Shown in pieces: positions 16,418 through 27,113 of a stretch of 64,000 bases of DNA (within the stretch, counting starts at the first letter, position 1; each line of letters starts with the position of its first letter). The stretch covers positions 124,001-188,000 of the forward strand of contig CAZGEG010000001.1 in NCBI GenBank assembly GCA_964524835.1, written 5' to 3'. The notes under the pieces were generated by a model. It ran no database searches. It was not told where the DNA came from and saw nothing but the letters and a program-made list of their open reading frames with translations. The position numbers and the translations under genes are program-made. The stretch is from JACRCG01 sp964524835 (GTDB taxonomy: Bacteria; Desulfobacterota; Desulfuromonadia; Geobacterales; Pseudopelobacteraceae).

Positions 16418-18643
16418 TTAAGCGATGGCGTCGATAATCGCGTTTAAAGTTGCGCTCGGACGCATTGCTTTTTCAGTCTTGGCCGGATCCGGCTGATAAT
16501 AACCGCCGATATCCTGAGGCTTGCCCTGTGCCCCGATCAACTCTTCATTAATCTTAGCCTCATTTTCCTGAAGCTGCTTGGCCACTTTGGCAAACCGTGT
16601 CTGCAGATCCTTGTCTTTGGTCTGCTCGGCCAAAGCTTCAGCCCAGTACATTGCAAGATAGAAATGGCTGCCCCTGTTGTCGATCTGGCCGACTTTCCGG
16701 GCCGGGTTCCTGTTGTTATCAAGGAATTTGGCGTTTGCCTTGTCAAGGGTATCAGCCAACAGCTGGGCTTTTTCATTCTTGAAGGTAGCAGCCAGGTGCT
16801 CCAGCGATACTGCCAGCGCCAGGAACTCGCCGAGAGAATCCCAACGCAAGTACCCTTCCTGCACAAACTGCTGAACATGTTTTGGCGCTGAACCACCTGC
16901 ACCGGTCTCGAACAGTCCGCCACCGGCCAGGAGCGGCACGATCGACAACATTTTTGAACTGGTACCCAGCTCAAGGATCGGGAACAGGTCGGTCAGATAA
17001 TCTCTCAGCGCATTCCCGGATACGGTAATCGTATCTTTACCATCTTTTGCCCGTTGCATGGCGAATCGCACCGCTTCAACAGGAGGCATGATTTGTATAT
17101 CCAAGCCTTTGGTGTCGTAATCTTTCAGGTACAGATTAACTTTTTCGATCATCTGGGCATCGTGCGCCCTGTTCTTATCCAGCCAGAAGATAGCCGGCGC
17201 TCCGGTTGCCCGTGCCCTGCGCACCGCCAGTTTAACCCAATCCTGAATCGGCAGGTCTTTTGTCTGGCAACCGCGCCAGATATCGCCAGCTTCCACTTCG
17301 TGCTGGAATAACACCTTTCCCGAGGAATCTACAACGCGCATTGTCCCATCGGCTGGAACCTTGAATGTCTTGTCGTGTGACCCGTATTCCTCTGCTTTTT
17401 GAGCCATCAGACCGACGTTTGACACACAGCCCATCGTCGTTGGATCGAACTGGCCGTTTTTCTTACAGAAATCTATACACTCCTGATACCATTCCGAATA
17501 ACTGGTATCCGGTATAACGCACTTGACATCATGAAGTTTTCCATCCGGTCCCCACATCCCGCCGGAGTCACGGATAACAACCGGCATCGATGCATCTATA
17601 ATGATGTCGTTACTTGCATGAAGATTGGTGATTCCTTTATCTGAATCAACCATCGCAAGCTCGGGCCTCTTCTTGTAAACTGCCTGGATGTCCGCTTCTA
17701 TTTCGGCCTGCTTGGCTTCCGGCAACTTTTTGATTTTTATATACAGGTCGCCCATGCCGAGATCAGGATTGCCGCCCAGTTCCTTGAATGTGGCTGCATG
17801 CTTTTCGAATACATCCTTGTAGAATACTGAAACAAAATGACCGAACATGATCGGGTCGGATATCTTCATCATGGTTGCTTTGAGGTGCACGGAGAACAGG
17901 ACACCCTTATTCTTTGCATCTTCTATCTGTTCTTCGATGAATTTTCGCAGAGCGCGACAACTCATGAATGCACCGTCAAGGACTTCGCCTTGCTGAAGCG
18001 GCAATTTCTCCTTCATAACCGTAACTTTTCCGGCCTTATCGACAAACTCGATCTTTACATTATCAGCCTTATCCATCGTAACTGACTTTTCACTATGGTA
18101 AAAATCACCCGCACCCATATGCGAAACATGGGTCTTCGAATCCGGACTCCAGGCACCCATTTTAACCGGATGCTTCCGTGCATACTGCTTTACCGCAGCT
18201 GCCGACCTTCTGTCCGAGTTTCCTTCACGCAACACCGGGTTTACGGCACTACCCAAACACTTGGCGTACTGTGCGTTGATTGCTTTTTCAGCATCGGTTT
18301 TCGGCTCTTCGGGATAATCCGGGATATTGTAACCTTTTTCCTGTAATTCCTTGATAGCAGCCTTCAACTGGGGAATAGAAGCGCTGACATTGGGCAGCTT
18401 GATGATATTGGCTTCCAGCTTCTGCGTCAGGTCGCCCAGTTCGGCCAGATAGTCCGGCATCCTCTGTTCTTCCGTCAGACAGTCGGAAAAGTTGGCAATG
18501 ATTCTTCCGGCAACAGAAATGTCCCTTGTTTCAACAACAACGCCTGCTGCCTTTGTGAAGGCATTAACGATTGGGAGCAATGAATATGTTGCCAGTGCGG
18601 GTGCTTCATCGATTTTTGACCAGATGATCTTTTGCGTTGTCAT
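16418..18643 (-). CDS. Isocitrate dehydrogenase, monomeric NADP type
   Basis: 741 aa, the length and sequence style of the monomeric enzyme (IDH-II): LATYSLLPIV near 18, GNSDRRSAAAVK near 135 (substrate site), SVTMDKADNV, KGITNLHASNDIIIDASMPV near 345 and LGTSSKMLSIVPLLAGGGLFETGAGGSAPKH (near 575, split here only by reading). It makes 2-oxoglutarate and NADPH without a partner subunit. First gene of idh-icd-mdh; its promoter region holds a palindromic operator over the -10 box. Confidence 0.93.
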   Translation of the reverse strand: MTTQKIIWSKIDEAPALATYSLLPIVNAFTKAAGVVVETRDISVAGRIIANFSDCLTEEQRMPDYLAELGDLTQKLEANIIKLPNVSASIPQLKAAIKELQEKGYNIPDYPEEPKTDAEKAINAQYAKCLGSAVNPVLREGNSDRRSAAAVKQYARKHPVKMGAWSPDSKTHVSHMGAGDFYHSEKSVTMDKADNVKIEFVDKAGKVTVMKEKLPLQQGEVLDGAFMSCRALRKFIEEQIEDAKNKGVLFSVHLKATMMKISDPIMFGHFVSVFYKDVFEKHAATFKELGGNPDLGMGDLYIKIKKLPEAKQAEIEADIQAVYKKRPELAMVDSDKGITNLHASNDIIIDASMPVVIRDSGGMWGPDGKLHDVKCVIPDTSYSEWYQECIDFCKKNGQFDPTTMGCVSNVGLMAQKAEEYGSHDKTFKVPADGTMRVVDSSGKVLFQHEVEAGDIWRGCQTKDLPIQDWVKLAVRRARATGAPAIFWLDKNRAHDAQMIEKVNLYLKDYDTKGLDIQIMPPVEAVRFAMQRAKDGKDTITVSGNALRDYLTDLFPILELGTSSKMLSIVPLLAGGGLFETGAGGSAPKHVQQFVQEGYLRWDSLGEFLALAVSLEHLAATFKNEKAQLLADTLDKANAKFLDNNRNPARKVGQIDNRGSHFYLAMYWAEALAEQTKDKDLQTRFAKVAKQLQENEAKINEELIGAQGKPQDIGGYYQPDPAKTEKAMRPSATLNAIIDAIA

Positions 18644-18842
18644 GTGTCTCTCCTTTGTTTTTATACCAGAAAGCCAGAGGCTCTATGAAAGCAGTGATAT
18701 TACCTGCAAACGGGTTACCCGAAATGGATGTATTCCTGCTCTGCGGTACTTGACTTGTGAAGGGTGAAAGTACAAAAAAATGTACGGTAATTTTTGATAA
18801 AACTATATGTTATCACGAGACTTTATAGCCACAGTAAAAATC

Positions 18843-18877
18843 TTGTATACAGTATACAAATCCTGCTTGGGTGTCAA
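18843..18877 (-). promoter_or_regulatory. Promoter of idh-icd-mdh with overlapping 17-base operator
   Basis: Minus strand: TTGACA (18877-18872), 17-base spacer, TACTGT (18854-18849). The perfect palindrome TTGTATACTGTATACAA (18859-18843) covers the -10 box, as expected for a repressor site; the TNGTATACNA core resembles GntR/FadR-family operators. A close relative lies at 57621-57637. Confidence 0.65.
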
Positions 18878-18927
18878 GAAAAAATCGGTTCATGCCAGAG
18901 GGTTACGGCGGTCGCCGACGGTCCGGA

Positions 18928-19626
18928 TCATTTGTTATTCTTATTGGAATAGCGGCGCGCCTCTACCGCTTCGGTTCGGCTGAAATTGCGCGGAATTACA
19001 AAGACCTGGCCGGGCCAGAGCCGTTTCGGATCACGGATCTGGTCGCGGTTGGCCCGGTAGATGATCGGCCAGAGTGTTGAATCGTTATAAATTTCAGTCC
19101 GGGCGGATATCTGCGGCAGGGTCTCGCCACGACGTACAGTATACGAGGTCGGCAAAGGTGGAGGAGGAGGGTCTTTGGGCTTCTTTTGAGACGCCGTGGC
19201 GGCTTCAGCCGCACTGGCAAGCTGCTGGGCTCGCAGCCGTAATTCAGCCTCTGCAGCGTCACGCATCAGCTGCTCTTCCCGGGCTTTCGCAGCCAGTTCC
19301 GCCAGTCGCAGCCGTCTCTCGTCGGCAAGCCGCTTCTTTGCCTGCTGAATCTCGGCCTGCAGCGTTTCAGCTTTTTGTAATGCCAGCTGATAATACCGGT
19401 CAGCGCCCTTGTCATCTTCGCGAACGTGATAAAGCGCTTCGCCATGTTCAAACGTTTCCAGCAGACTCCGGTACTCCTGCGGGAACATCGTCGGAGCATC
19501 CCGGCGGCCGAGCTCTTCAATCAGAGGTGCTATTTTGTTTCGCCAGGTGGGGACAGGTGTCGAACAGGCCGCCAGGAGTGCACAGAGCAACAGTATGCAA
19601 AGAGCCTGGCGGCCTTTATTCAACAT
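18928..19626 (-). CDS. LysM-domain lipoprotein
   Basis: 232 aa. Lipobox LLAAC near residue 20 marks a lipoprotein. The middle (about 85-145) is an alanine/arginine/glutamate-rich coiled coil, then a proline linker, and a C-terminal LysM domain (YTVRRGETLPQISA, RANRDQIRDPKRLWPGQVFVIP) that would bind peptidoglycan. The helix before the coiled coil resembles a TPR-like unit (GADRYYQLALQKAE). The ATG at 19626 is three bases past the aspS stop; a TTG at 19632 is the alternative. Last gene of lepA-lepB-aspS. Likely links outer membrane and cell wall. Confidence 0.8.
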   Translation of the reverse strand: MLNKGRQALCILLLCALLAACSTPVPTWRNKIAPLIEELGRRDAPTMFPQEYRSLLETFEHGEALYHVREDDKGADRYYQLALQKAETLQAEIQQAKKRLADERRLRLAELAAKAREEQLMRDAAEAELRLRAQQLASAAEAATASQKKPKDPPPPPLPTSYTVRRGETLPQISARTEIYNDSTLWPIIYRANRDQIRDPKRLWPGQVFVIPRNFSRTEAVEARRYSNKNNK

Positions 19627-19628
19627 GA

Positions 19629-21413
<1,785 letters not shown>

Positions 21414-21440
21414 AACCACCTCCAGTTCTTTCTGTTTATA

Positions 21441-22106
21441 TTAATTGATTGGTCGTCCGATGTTGCCGAACCGCGGCCTGAATTTTTCACGATCCCACGA
21501 CCAGTACTTGATGAATGCCAGCCCCTTGATCTGGTCACGCCGGACAAACTTCCAGAAACGGCTGTCGTAAGAGCGGTCCCGATTGTCCCCCATGACGAAG
21601 TAAGATCCGGCAGGCACGGTAACCGGGCCGAAAGTGTCGCGCGGGTTCATTTCCTTCGGAATGATATCCTTTTCCTTATGAACTTCATGAGGGTTTTCAT
21701 ACAGCTTGCCATTGACGTAGACCTTCTTCTCTTTCCCCTCTACCACATCTCCCGGGACACCTACCACCCGCTTGATAAAATCCTTGCTGGGATCTTCCGG
21801 ATATTCGAATACGATCACATCCCCTTGGTGCGGATCACGTAACTTCAGAATCCGCTTGTCGACAAAAGGTATCTTGGTGCCGTACATAAACTTGCTGACC
21901 AGCAGGTGGTCGCCGATCGCCAGTGTATCCTCCATCGATCCGGACGGAATCTTGAACGCCTGGACCAGATAGGTGCGGATTACCAGAGCCAGCAGCACCG
22001 CTATGGCAATCGATTCGGCATACTCGCGGAGCAGACCTTTTCTTTTAACCGGCTCGGGCTGAACCGGGGCGGGGGCAGCCTGATGGTTTTTCTGTTCTTC
22101 TTCCAT
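21441..22106 (-). CDS. lepB: Signal peptidase I
   Basis: 221 aa. One N-terminal membrane helix (about 30-50), then the catalytic serine in IPSGSMEDTL near 56, the general-base lysine in FIKRVVGVPGD near 112, and the conserved GDNRDRSYDSRFW near 176. It removes signal peptides from exported proteins at the outer face of the inner membrane. It lies between lepA and aspS, the common lepA-lepB arrangement, 28 bases from lepA. Confidence 0.95.
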   Translation of the reverse strand: MEEEQKNHQAAPAPVQPEPVKRKGLLREYAESIAIAVLLALVIRTYLVQAFKIPSGSMEDTLAIGDHLLVSKFMYGTKIPFVDKRILKLRDPHQGDVIVFEYPEDPSKDFIKRVVGVPGDVVEGKEKKVYVNGKLYENPHEVHKEKDIIPKEMNPRDTFGPVTVPAGSYFVMGDNRDRSYDSRFWKFVRRDQIKGLAFIKYWSWDREKFRPRFGNIGRPIN

Positions 22107-22133
22107 GCGGATTCCTTTGTAACCTGTAGTCTG

Positions 22134-23930
22134 TCAGTCAACCTTCAGAATTGCCAGGAACGCTTCCTGCGGCAACTCGATATTGCCGACATTCTTCATC
22201 CTTTTTTTGCCCTCTTTCTGTTTCTCCAGCAGCTTCCGCTTGCGGGTGATATCCCCCCCGTAGCATTTCGCCAGAACATCCTTGCGCATCGCCTTGACCG
22301 TTTCCCGGGCGATGATCCTGTTGCCGATGGCCGCCTGAATGGCCACTTCGAACATCTGCCGTGAAATCAGCTCCTTCATCTTGGAAACCAGATCGCGGCC
22401 GCGGAAATATGCCTTATCGCGGTGCAGGATCAACGACAGCGCATCGACTACTTCGCCGTTGATCATGACGTTCATGCGCACCAGATCACTCTGCCGGTAC
22501 TCCAGATGTTCATAATCAAGCGAAGCATATCCCTTCGTAATCGACTTGAGGCGGTCGTAAAAATCGAGGACGATCTCGTTCAACGGCAGTTCATAGATGA
22601 TCATGACGCGCGTCGGTGTGAGGTACTTGATCTCGCGCTGGACGCCGCGCTTGTCCTCGCAGAGCGCCAGCACGCCGCCGACGAATTCATTCGGCACATG
22701 GATGTGGGCCAGGATGAACGGCTCTTCAAGAAACTCGGTATTCTGAAGTTCCGGCATCTGGTTGGCGCTCTGGATCGAGTACACTTCGCCGTTCATTTTG
22801 TGGACCCGATAGACAACCGTCGGAGCGGTCGTAATCAGATCGAGCGAGAATTCACGCTCAAGTCGCTCCTGGATGATTTCCATATGCAGCAGGCCGAGGA
22901 AGCCGCAGCGGAACCCGAAGCCGAGCGCCAGGGACGTTTCCGGTTCGAAAGAGAACGAGGAATCGTTCAGTTTCAACTTGGCCAGTGCGTCCCGCAGCTG
23001 TTCATACTGGACGGTGTCGATCGGGTACAGGCCGGAGAACACCATCGGCTTGACCTCCTTGAAACCCTCCAGCGCCTTCTCGCACTGACGATGCAGCAGG
23101 GTCACCGTATCACCGACCTTGGCATCGGCAACGTCCTTGATGCCGGCGATAATGAAACCGACCTCCCCCGCCGCCAGCTCCGACACCTCAACCATCGCCG
23201 GCGCAAAAACCCCGACCTTGAGCGCTTCAAAATTGCTGTTGGTCGCCATCAGCTGGATCTTGTCGCCCTTTTTGAGCGTGCCGTCAAAGATGCGCACGAG
23301 GATGATGACCCCTTGATACTGGTCATACCAGGAGTCGAACAGCAGCGCTTTGAGCGGAGCATCAGGGTTCCCGACCGGTGGCGGAATCTTCTTGACGATC
23401 TCCTCAAGAATCTCGTGCGTGCCGATTCCCTCCTTGGCGCTGGCCAGCACGGCATCATGGGCATCGATGCCGATGATGTCCTCTATCTCCTGTTTGACCC
23501 GTTCCGGGTCGGCTGCAGGGAGATCGATCTTGTTCAATACCGGAAAAACCTCGAGGTTGATATCAAGAGCGAGATAGACGTTGGCCAGAGTCTGGGCTTC
23601 GACCCCCTGGGAGGCGTCAACCACCAGCAGGCCGCCTTCACAGGCAGCCAGTGAGCGGGACACCTCATAGGTGAAGTCAACATGGCCGGGGGTGTCGATA
23701 AGATTGAGAACATAGTCGATGCCGGCGTCAGAACGGTAATTCAGTCGGACGGTCTGGGCCTTGATCGTAATGCCCCGCTCCCGTTCCAGATCCATTTTAT
23801 CAAGGAACTGGTTCTGCTTGTCCCGGTCTGAAACCGTTCCGGTGTACTCAAGGAGACGGTCCGCCAGGGTCGATTTGCCGTGGTCGATGTGAGCGATGAT
23901 GGAGAAGTTGCGGATTCTGCTGATTTCCAT
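22134..23930 (-). CDS. lepA: Elongation factor 4 (back-translocase)
   Basis: 598 aa. Translational GTPase: G1 AHIDHGKSTLADRLL near 12, G3 DTPGHVDF, G4 NKIDLP, then the LepA-specific C-terminal domain ending RMKNVGNIELPQEAFLAIL. It binds stalled ribosomes and influences translocation and initiation. The ATG at 23930 (MEISRIRNF) follows AAGGA by seven bases; a reading starting at 24044 would add 38 residues not typical of the family. First gene of lepA-lepB-aspS-LysM. Confidence 0.95.
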   Translation of the reverse strand: MEISRIRNFSIIAHIDHGKSTLADRLLEYTGTVSDRDKQNQFLDKMDLERERGITIKAQTVRLNYRSDAGIDYVLNLIDTPGHVDFTYEVSRSLAACEGGLLVVDASQGVEAQTLANVYLALDINLEVFPVLNKIDLPAADPERVKQEIEDIIGIDAHDAVLASAKEGIGTHEILEEIVKKIPPPVGNPDAPLKALLFDSWYDQYQGVIILVRIFDGTLKKGDKIQLMATNSNFEALKVGVFAPAMVEVSELAAGEVGFIIAGIKDVADAKVGDTVTLLHRQCEKALEGFKEVKPMVFSGLYPIDTVQYEQLRDALAKLKLNDSSFSFEPETSLALGFGFRCGFLGLLHMEIIQERLEREFSLDLITTAPTVVYRVHKMNGEVYSIQSANQMPELQNTEFLEEPFILAHIHVPNEFVGGVLALCEDKRGVQREIKYLTPTRVMIIYELPLNEIVLDFYDRLKSITKGYASLDYEHLEYRQSDLVRMNVMINGEVVDALSLILHRDKAYFRGRDLVSKMKELISRQMFEVAIQAAIGNRIIARETVKAMRKDVLAKCYGGDITRKRKLLEKQKEGKKRMKNVGNIELPQEAFLAILKVD

Positions 23931-24191
23931 GAATTCCTTCGTGCTCTTGAAAATTAGGACTGTGAAGAATAAATAAAGATGGCGGGAAAGTAAAGGGGAA
24001 AAGGGTACATGCTCCCACGCCTCCACGATATTCAGGCTTGACAAGTCGGTACCGAATGAGGCTTATTTCAAACAATTCGAACAGATGGTGCCGGCTGATC
24101 AGATCCGCCCATCACCACCAGAGGAGTTTCGACCATTACACTCACCCCACCCACTATCAAACCCGCCCCGCCCCGCAGCCACGAACAGTGG

Positions 24192-24647
24192 ATGAAACGC
24201 GCGATTGCGGAAGCCGGCAAGGCACGGGCCAAGGATGAGGTGCCGATCGGCTGCGTTATCGTGCGGGACGGCAGAATCATCGCCCGTGGCCATAACCTGC
24301 GGGAAACGTCGCAGGACCCCGCGGGACATGCCGAGCTGATCGCCATCAGGAAAGCCGCCAAGAAACTAAAGTCCTGGCGGCTCCTTGATACTGTTCTGTA
24401 TGTCACTCTCGAACCCTGCACGATGTGCATGGGGGCCATCATCCTGGCCCGCATCCCCACGGTCGTCTTCGGCTGCTATGATCCCAAAGGGGGAGCGGCC
24501 GGTTCGCTGTTCGACCTCTCCAGCGACCCCCGCCTCAATCACCGTGTCGAGTTAATGCCGCGTGTCCTCGAAAAGGAATGTTCCGGATTGCTCAGCGACT
24601 TCTTTGCCGATTTGCGGGGGCGCAGACGCAAGGAACGCGCTACCTGA
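24192..24647 (+). CDS. tadA: tRNA-specific adenosine deaminase
   Basis: 151 aa from the first ATG. Zinc deaminase motifs: PAGHAELIAI near 48 (HAE with catalytic glutamate) and LEPCTMCMGA near 76. It converts A34 to inosine in tRNA-Arg(ACG). The reading frame is open upstream to 24099 and encodes SHEQW just before the ATG, matching the first helix of TadA proteins (HEYWM in E. coli), so the true start is probably earlier. The only site with a ribosome-binding sequence (GAGGAG) is an ATT at 24135, giving 170 aa. Divergent from lepA. Confidence 0.9.
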   Translation: MKRAIAEAGKARAKDEVPIGCVIVRDGRIIARGHNLRETSQDPAGHAELIAIRKAAKKLKSWRLLDTVLYVTLEPCTMCMGAIILARIPTVVFGCYDPKGGAAGSLFDLSSDPRLNHRVELMPRVLEKECSGLLSDFFADLRGRRRKERAT

Positions 24648-24711
24648 CAATCCCGATTTCTCGTACTCTTCGGGAGTATTCACGTTCATAAATGACGATC
24701 CCGGACGGCCG

Positions 24712-24742
24712 AAAAAAGGGGAGAACAGCGACTGTTCTCCCC
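24712..24742 (-). terminator. Intrinsic terminator after lysC (probably bidirectional)
   Basis: 11-bp stem GGGGAGAACAG/CTGTTCTCCCC; on the minus strand it is followed by TTTTTTC. It separates the convergent tadA and lysC. Confidence 0.85.
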
Positions 24743-24774
24743 CGGATGAAGCAGGTCCTTCCCTTTGATTGCGA

Positions 24775-25989
24775 TCAGTTGGCCAAACCGAAGGTTTCGT
24801 GCATGACGCGTACGGCCAGTTCGGTATATTTTTCGTCGATCACGACCGATATTTTTATTTCCGATGTGGAAATCATCTGGATGTTGATGCCGTTCTGGGA
24901 GAGCGCACTGAACATCTGCGTCGCGACACCGGCATGGCTCCGCATCCCGAGTCCCACGATCGATATCTTGCTGATATTTTCGTCGGAAAGTACCTCTTTG
25001 GCCTGAACTTCCTTGGCGACTTTGTTCGTGATCAGCAGGGCCTGTTTCAGATCGGCCTTCGTCACGGTGAAGGTGAAGTCGGTCAAGCCGTTGTCGCTGA
25101 CATTCTGCACGATCATATCCACCGAAATGGCGGCATCGGAAAGCGGCGTAAGAATCTTGGCAGCGATGCCCGGTTTGTCAGGCACCCCCTTGACGGCAAT
25201 CTTGGCCTCATTCTTGTCGTACGCCACCCCAGAAACGAGTATTCCTTCCATATCCTTGTCCTCCCTGGTAACCATCGTACCGGTATTTTCATTAAGACTT
25301 GAACGTACGTGAACGTCCACATTATATTTCTTGGCAAATTCAACCGAACGGATCTGGAGAACTTTGGCTCCCAGGCTTGCCAGTTCCAGCATCTCGTCAT
25401 AGGAGATCTTTTCGATCTTGCGGGCTTCCTTACAGACATTCGGATCGGTTGTGTATACGCCGTCAACATCGGTGTATATCTCGCAAACATCAGCCTTGAG
25501 GGCGGCAGCAATGGCGACGGCAGACGTATCGGATCCTCCGCGGCCAAGCGTAGTCACATTGCCGGCAGCATCAACACCCTGAAAACCTGCCAGTACAATA
25601 ATGGTGCCCTCCTTGAGATCGGCGCGCATGTTCGTATCGCCGATACTCTCTATCCGGGCTTTTGTAGCGGTCATGTCGGTTACGATGGGGACCTGCCACC
25701 CTTGATAGGATTTCGCCTTGTATCCCTGTGACTTGAGATACATTGAGAGAAGCCCGATGGTGACCTGTTCGCCGGTTGCAACCAGGACGTCATATTCGCG
25801 GCCGTCCGGTATTTCGCACATTTCATTGGCAAGTGCGACCAGCTTGTTGGTTTCGCCCGACATGGCGGAAACAACAACAATCACGTCATTTCCGGCGTCA
25901 TAGGTTTTGATGATGCGTTTGGCAACGTTTTTGATGCGATCGGGTGAGCCGACCGAGGTGCCACCGTACTTTTGTACTACAAGCGCCAT
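24775..25989 (-). CDS. lysC: Aspartokinase
   Basis: 404 aa. Phosphorylates aspartate, first step to lysine, threonine and methionine. N-terminal kinase domain with VQKYGGTSVGS near 5, TLGRGGSDTSAVAIAAAL near 150 and ATGEQVTIGL; two C-terminal ACT domains (about 265-404) for feedback control by lysine/threonine, with GVPDKPGIA and VGLGMRSHAGVA. Monofunctional, of the length typical for single-chain enzymes. It is 167 bases downstream of tsaE and may have its own promoter; a 14-base palindrome (CTGCGTTAACGCAG, 26049-26062) lies in that gap. Confidence 0.95.
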   Translation of the reverse strand: MALVVQKYGGTSVGSPDRIKNVAKRIIKTYDAGNDVIVVVSAMSGETNKLVALANEMCEIPDGREYDVLVATGEQVTIGLLSMYLKSQGYKAKSYQGWQVPIVTDMTATKARIESIGDTNMRADLKEGTIIVLAGFQGVDAAGNVTTLGRGGSDTSAVAIAAALKADVCEIYTDVDGVYTTDPNVCKEARKIEKISYDEMLELASLGAKVLQIRSVEFAKKYNVDVHVRSSLNENTGTMVTREDKDMEGILVSGVAYDKNEAKIAVKGVPDKPGIAAKILTPLSDAAISVDMIVQNVSDNGLTDFTFTVTKADLKQALLITNKVAKEVQAKEVLSDENISKISIVGLGMRSHAGVATQMFSALSQNGINIQMISTSEIKISVVIDEKYTELAVRVMHETFGLAN

Positions 25990-26156
25990 ACTGCTCTCCT
26001 TGTTGGAAAATGTTTACAGAGATAAAACGGACCTGACAAGCAGGATAACTGCGTTAACGCAGCTTATTTCCGCCGGCCCCGGTAATAGGGTTTCGGCTGA
26101 AAGCAACTTCTAACGTACTAAAGATTCAGCTCTATAACAGATATCCTGCTGTCTGG

Positions 26157-26648
26157 TCAAAGATTTTCTTGCTGCTGGAACTTCTCAGCAATCTGCTTGA
26201 GCACAATATTTGAGTTTTGTCCGGAACCGGTAATGGTAATCAAGCGCCGCTCGTCCCCGGCGTACTCGAACAGGAGTGTCAGCACGTCCGGCGGCAGCAG
26301 CCCGGAGAGACGCTCGGACCATTCAACTACGCACACGCCGTCGCCGTAAAAATACTCTTCAAATCCGAGTTCGGCAATGTCATCTTCAGACGTCAGTCGG
26401 TAGAAATCAAAATGATAGACCGGAGTACTGCCGGGATAACAGTTCATGATTGCGTACGTCGGACTTGCCACCAAACCGCTGCTTTGAGGGGCCAGCGACG
26501 CAACGACGCCCCGTGCCAGACAGGTCTTCCCGCCGCCGAGGTCACCACGGAGAGCCAGAAACGAACCGGGCTGAAGCAGCGCTCCGATAGCGGCGCCCAG
26601 CCGTTCCGTTTCGCCGGGAGATCCGGATGTAATCTGCAGCCAGGGCAT
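26157..26648 (-). CDS. tsaE: tRNA threonylcarbamoyladenosine synthesis ATPase TsaE
   Basis: 163 aa. P-loop GDLGGGKTCLARG near 37, the SPTYAIMNCYPG segment near 65, HFDFYRL and the conserved VVEWSERL near 108. With TsaB and TsaD it makes t6A37 in ANN-decoding tRNAs. The ATG overlaps the CBS-protein stop codon (TAATG), so translation is coupled. About ten residues longer than usual at the C-terminus. Confidence 0.92.
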   Translation of the reverse strand: MPWLQITSGSPGETERLGAAIGALLQPGSFLALRGDLGGGKTCLARGVVASLAPQSSGLVASPTYAIMNCYPGSTPVYHFDFYRLTSEDDIAELGFEEYFYGDGVCVVEWSERLSGLLPPDVLTLLFEYAGDERRLITITGSGQNSNIVLKQIAEKFQQQENL

Positions 26649-27097
26649 TACCGGTTCATTGAGCGGATGATATCGATTCGCGACACCATCCCGACCAGTT
26701 TTTTCCCTACAACAACGGGAAGTGCGTGCAGTTTTTTGCTGCTCATGATTTCGGCCGCGGTGCTGACCGGATCGGCAGGGCTGACAGTGGCGACATCGGT
26801 TGACGCCAGCTCTGCAGCGGTCTGTGCGGTAATCTTGTCCAGGTCCCGCTGCAGGGTGCCTTCCCCCCCCAGCGGTATGATCCAGTCAAAAAGAGAGATA
26901 ACCGTCGGGATGTGGAGGGGGCGATCCTGTTCGACCAGATCGGAGGCGGAAACGATTCCGGTCAGGTTCCCCGCCTCATCGACTATCGGCAGCGAACCGA
27001 AGCGCATGGTGTCGAAAATGGCGGCCATTTCGCGAACGGTTGTGGTCCCTTTGATTGAAACAACATTAGTGGTCATGATATCGGCTACGGTCAGCAT
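26648..27097 (-). CDS. CBS-domain pair protein
   Basis: 149 aa made of two CBS modules: DIMTTNVVSIKGTTTVREMA (about 5-24) with GSLPIVDE, and DVATVSPADPVSTAAEIM with HALPVVVGKKLVGMVSRID. Such pairs bind adenosyl ligands (AMP, ATP, SAM). The ATG at 27097 follows AAGGAG by seven bases; an in-frame codon at 27124 lacks a ribosome site. It sits between nnrD and tsaE in the long operon. Its regulated partner is unknown. Confidence 0.85.
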   Translation of the reverse strand: MLTVADIMTTNVVSIKGTTTVREMAAIFDTMRFGSLPIVDEAGNLTGIVSASDLVEQDRPLHIPTVISLFDWIIPLGGEGTLQRDLDKITAQTAAELASTDVATVSPADPVSTAAEIMSSKKLHALPVVVGKKLVGMVSRIDIIRSMNR

Positions 27098-27113
27098 GGG
27101 GTTTCTCCTTTTT

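Noticed and set aside
18644..18842. tRNA or small RNA gene upstream of idh
   Set aside because: No cloverleaf or stable hairpin was found; it is best read as the 5' leader.
22422..23654. 410-codon open frame on the plus strand
   Set aside because: Antisense to lepA, which has full conserved motifs.
26049..26062. Palindrome CTGCGTTAACGCAG upstream of lysC as an operator or lysine riboswitch
   Set aside because: No lysine-riboswitch core was found and a single 14-base palindrome is not enough evidence.
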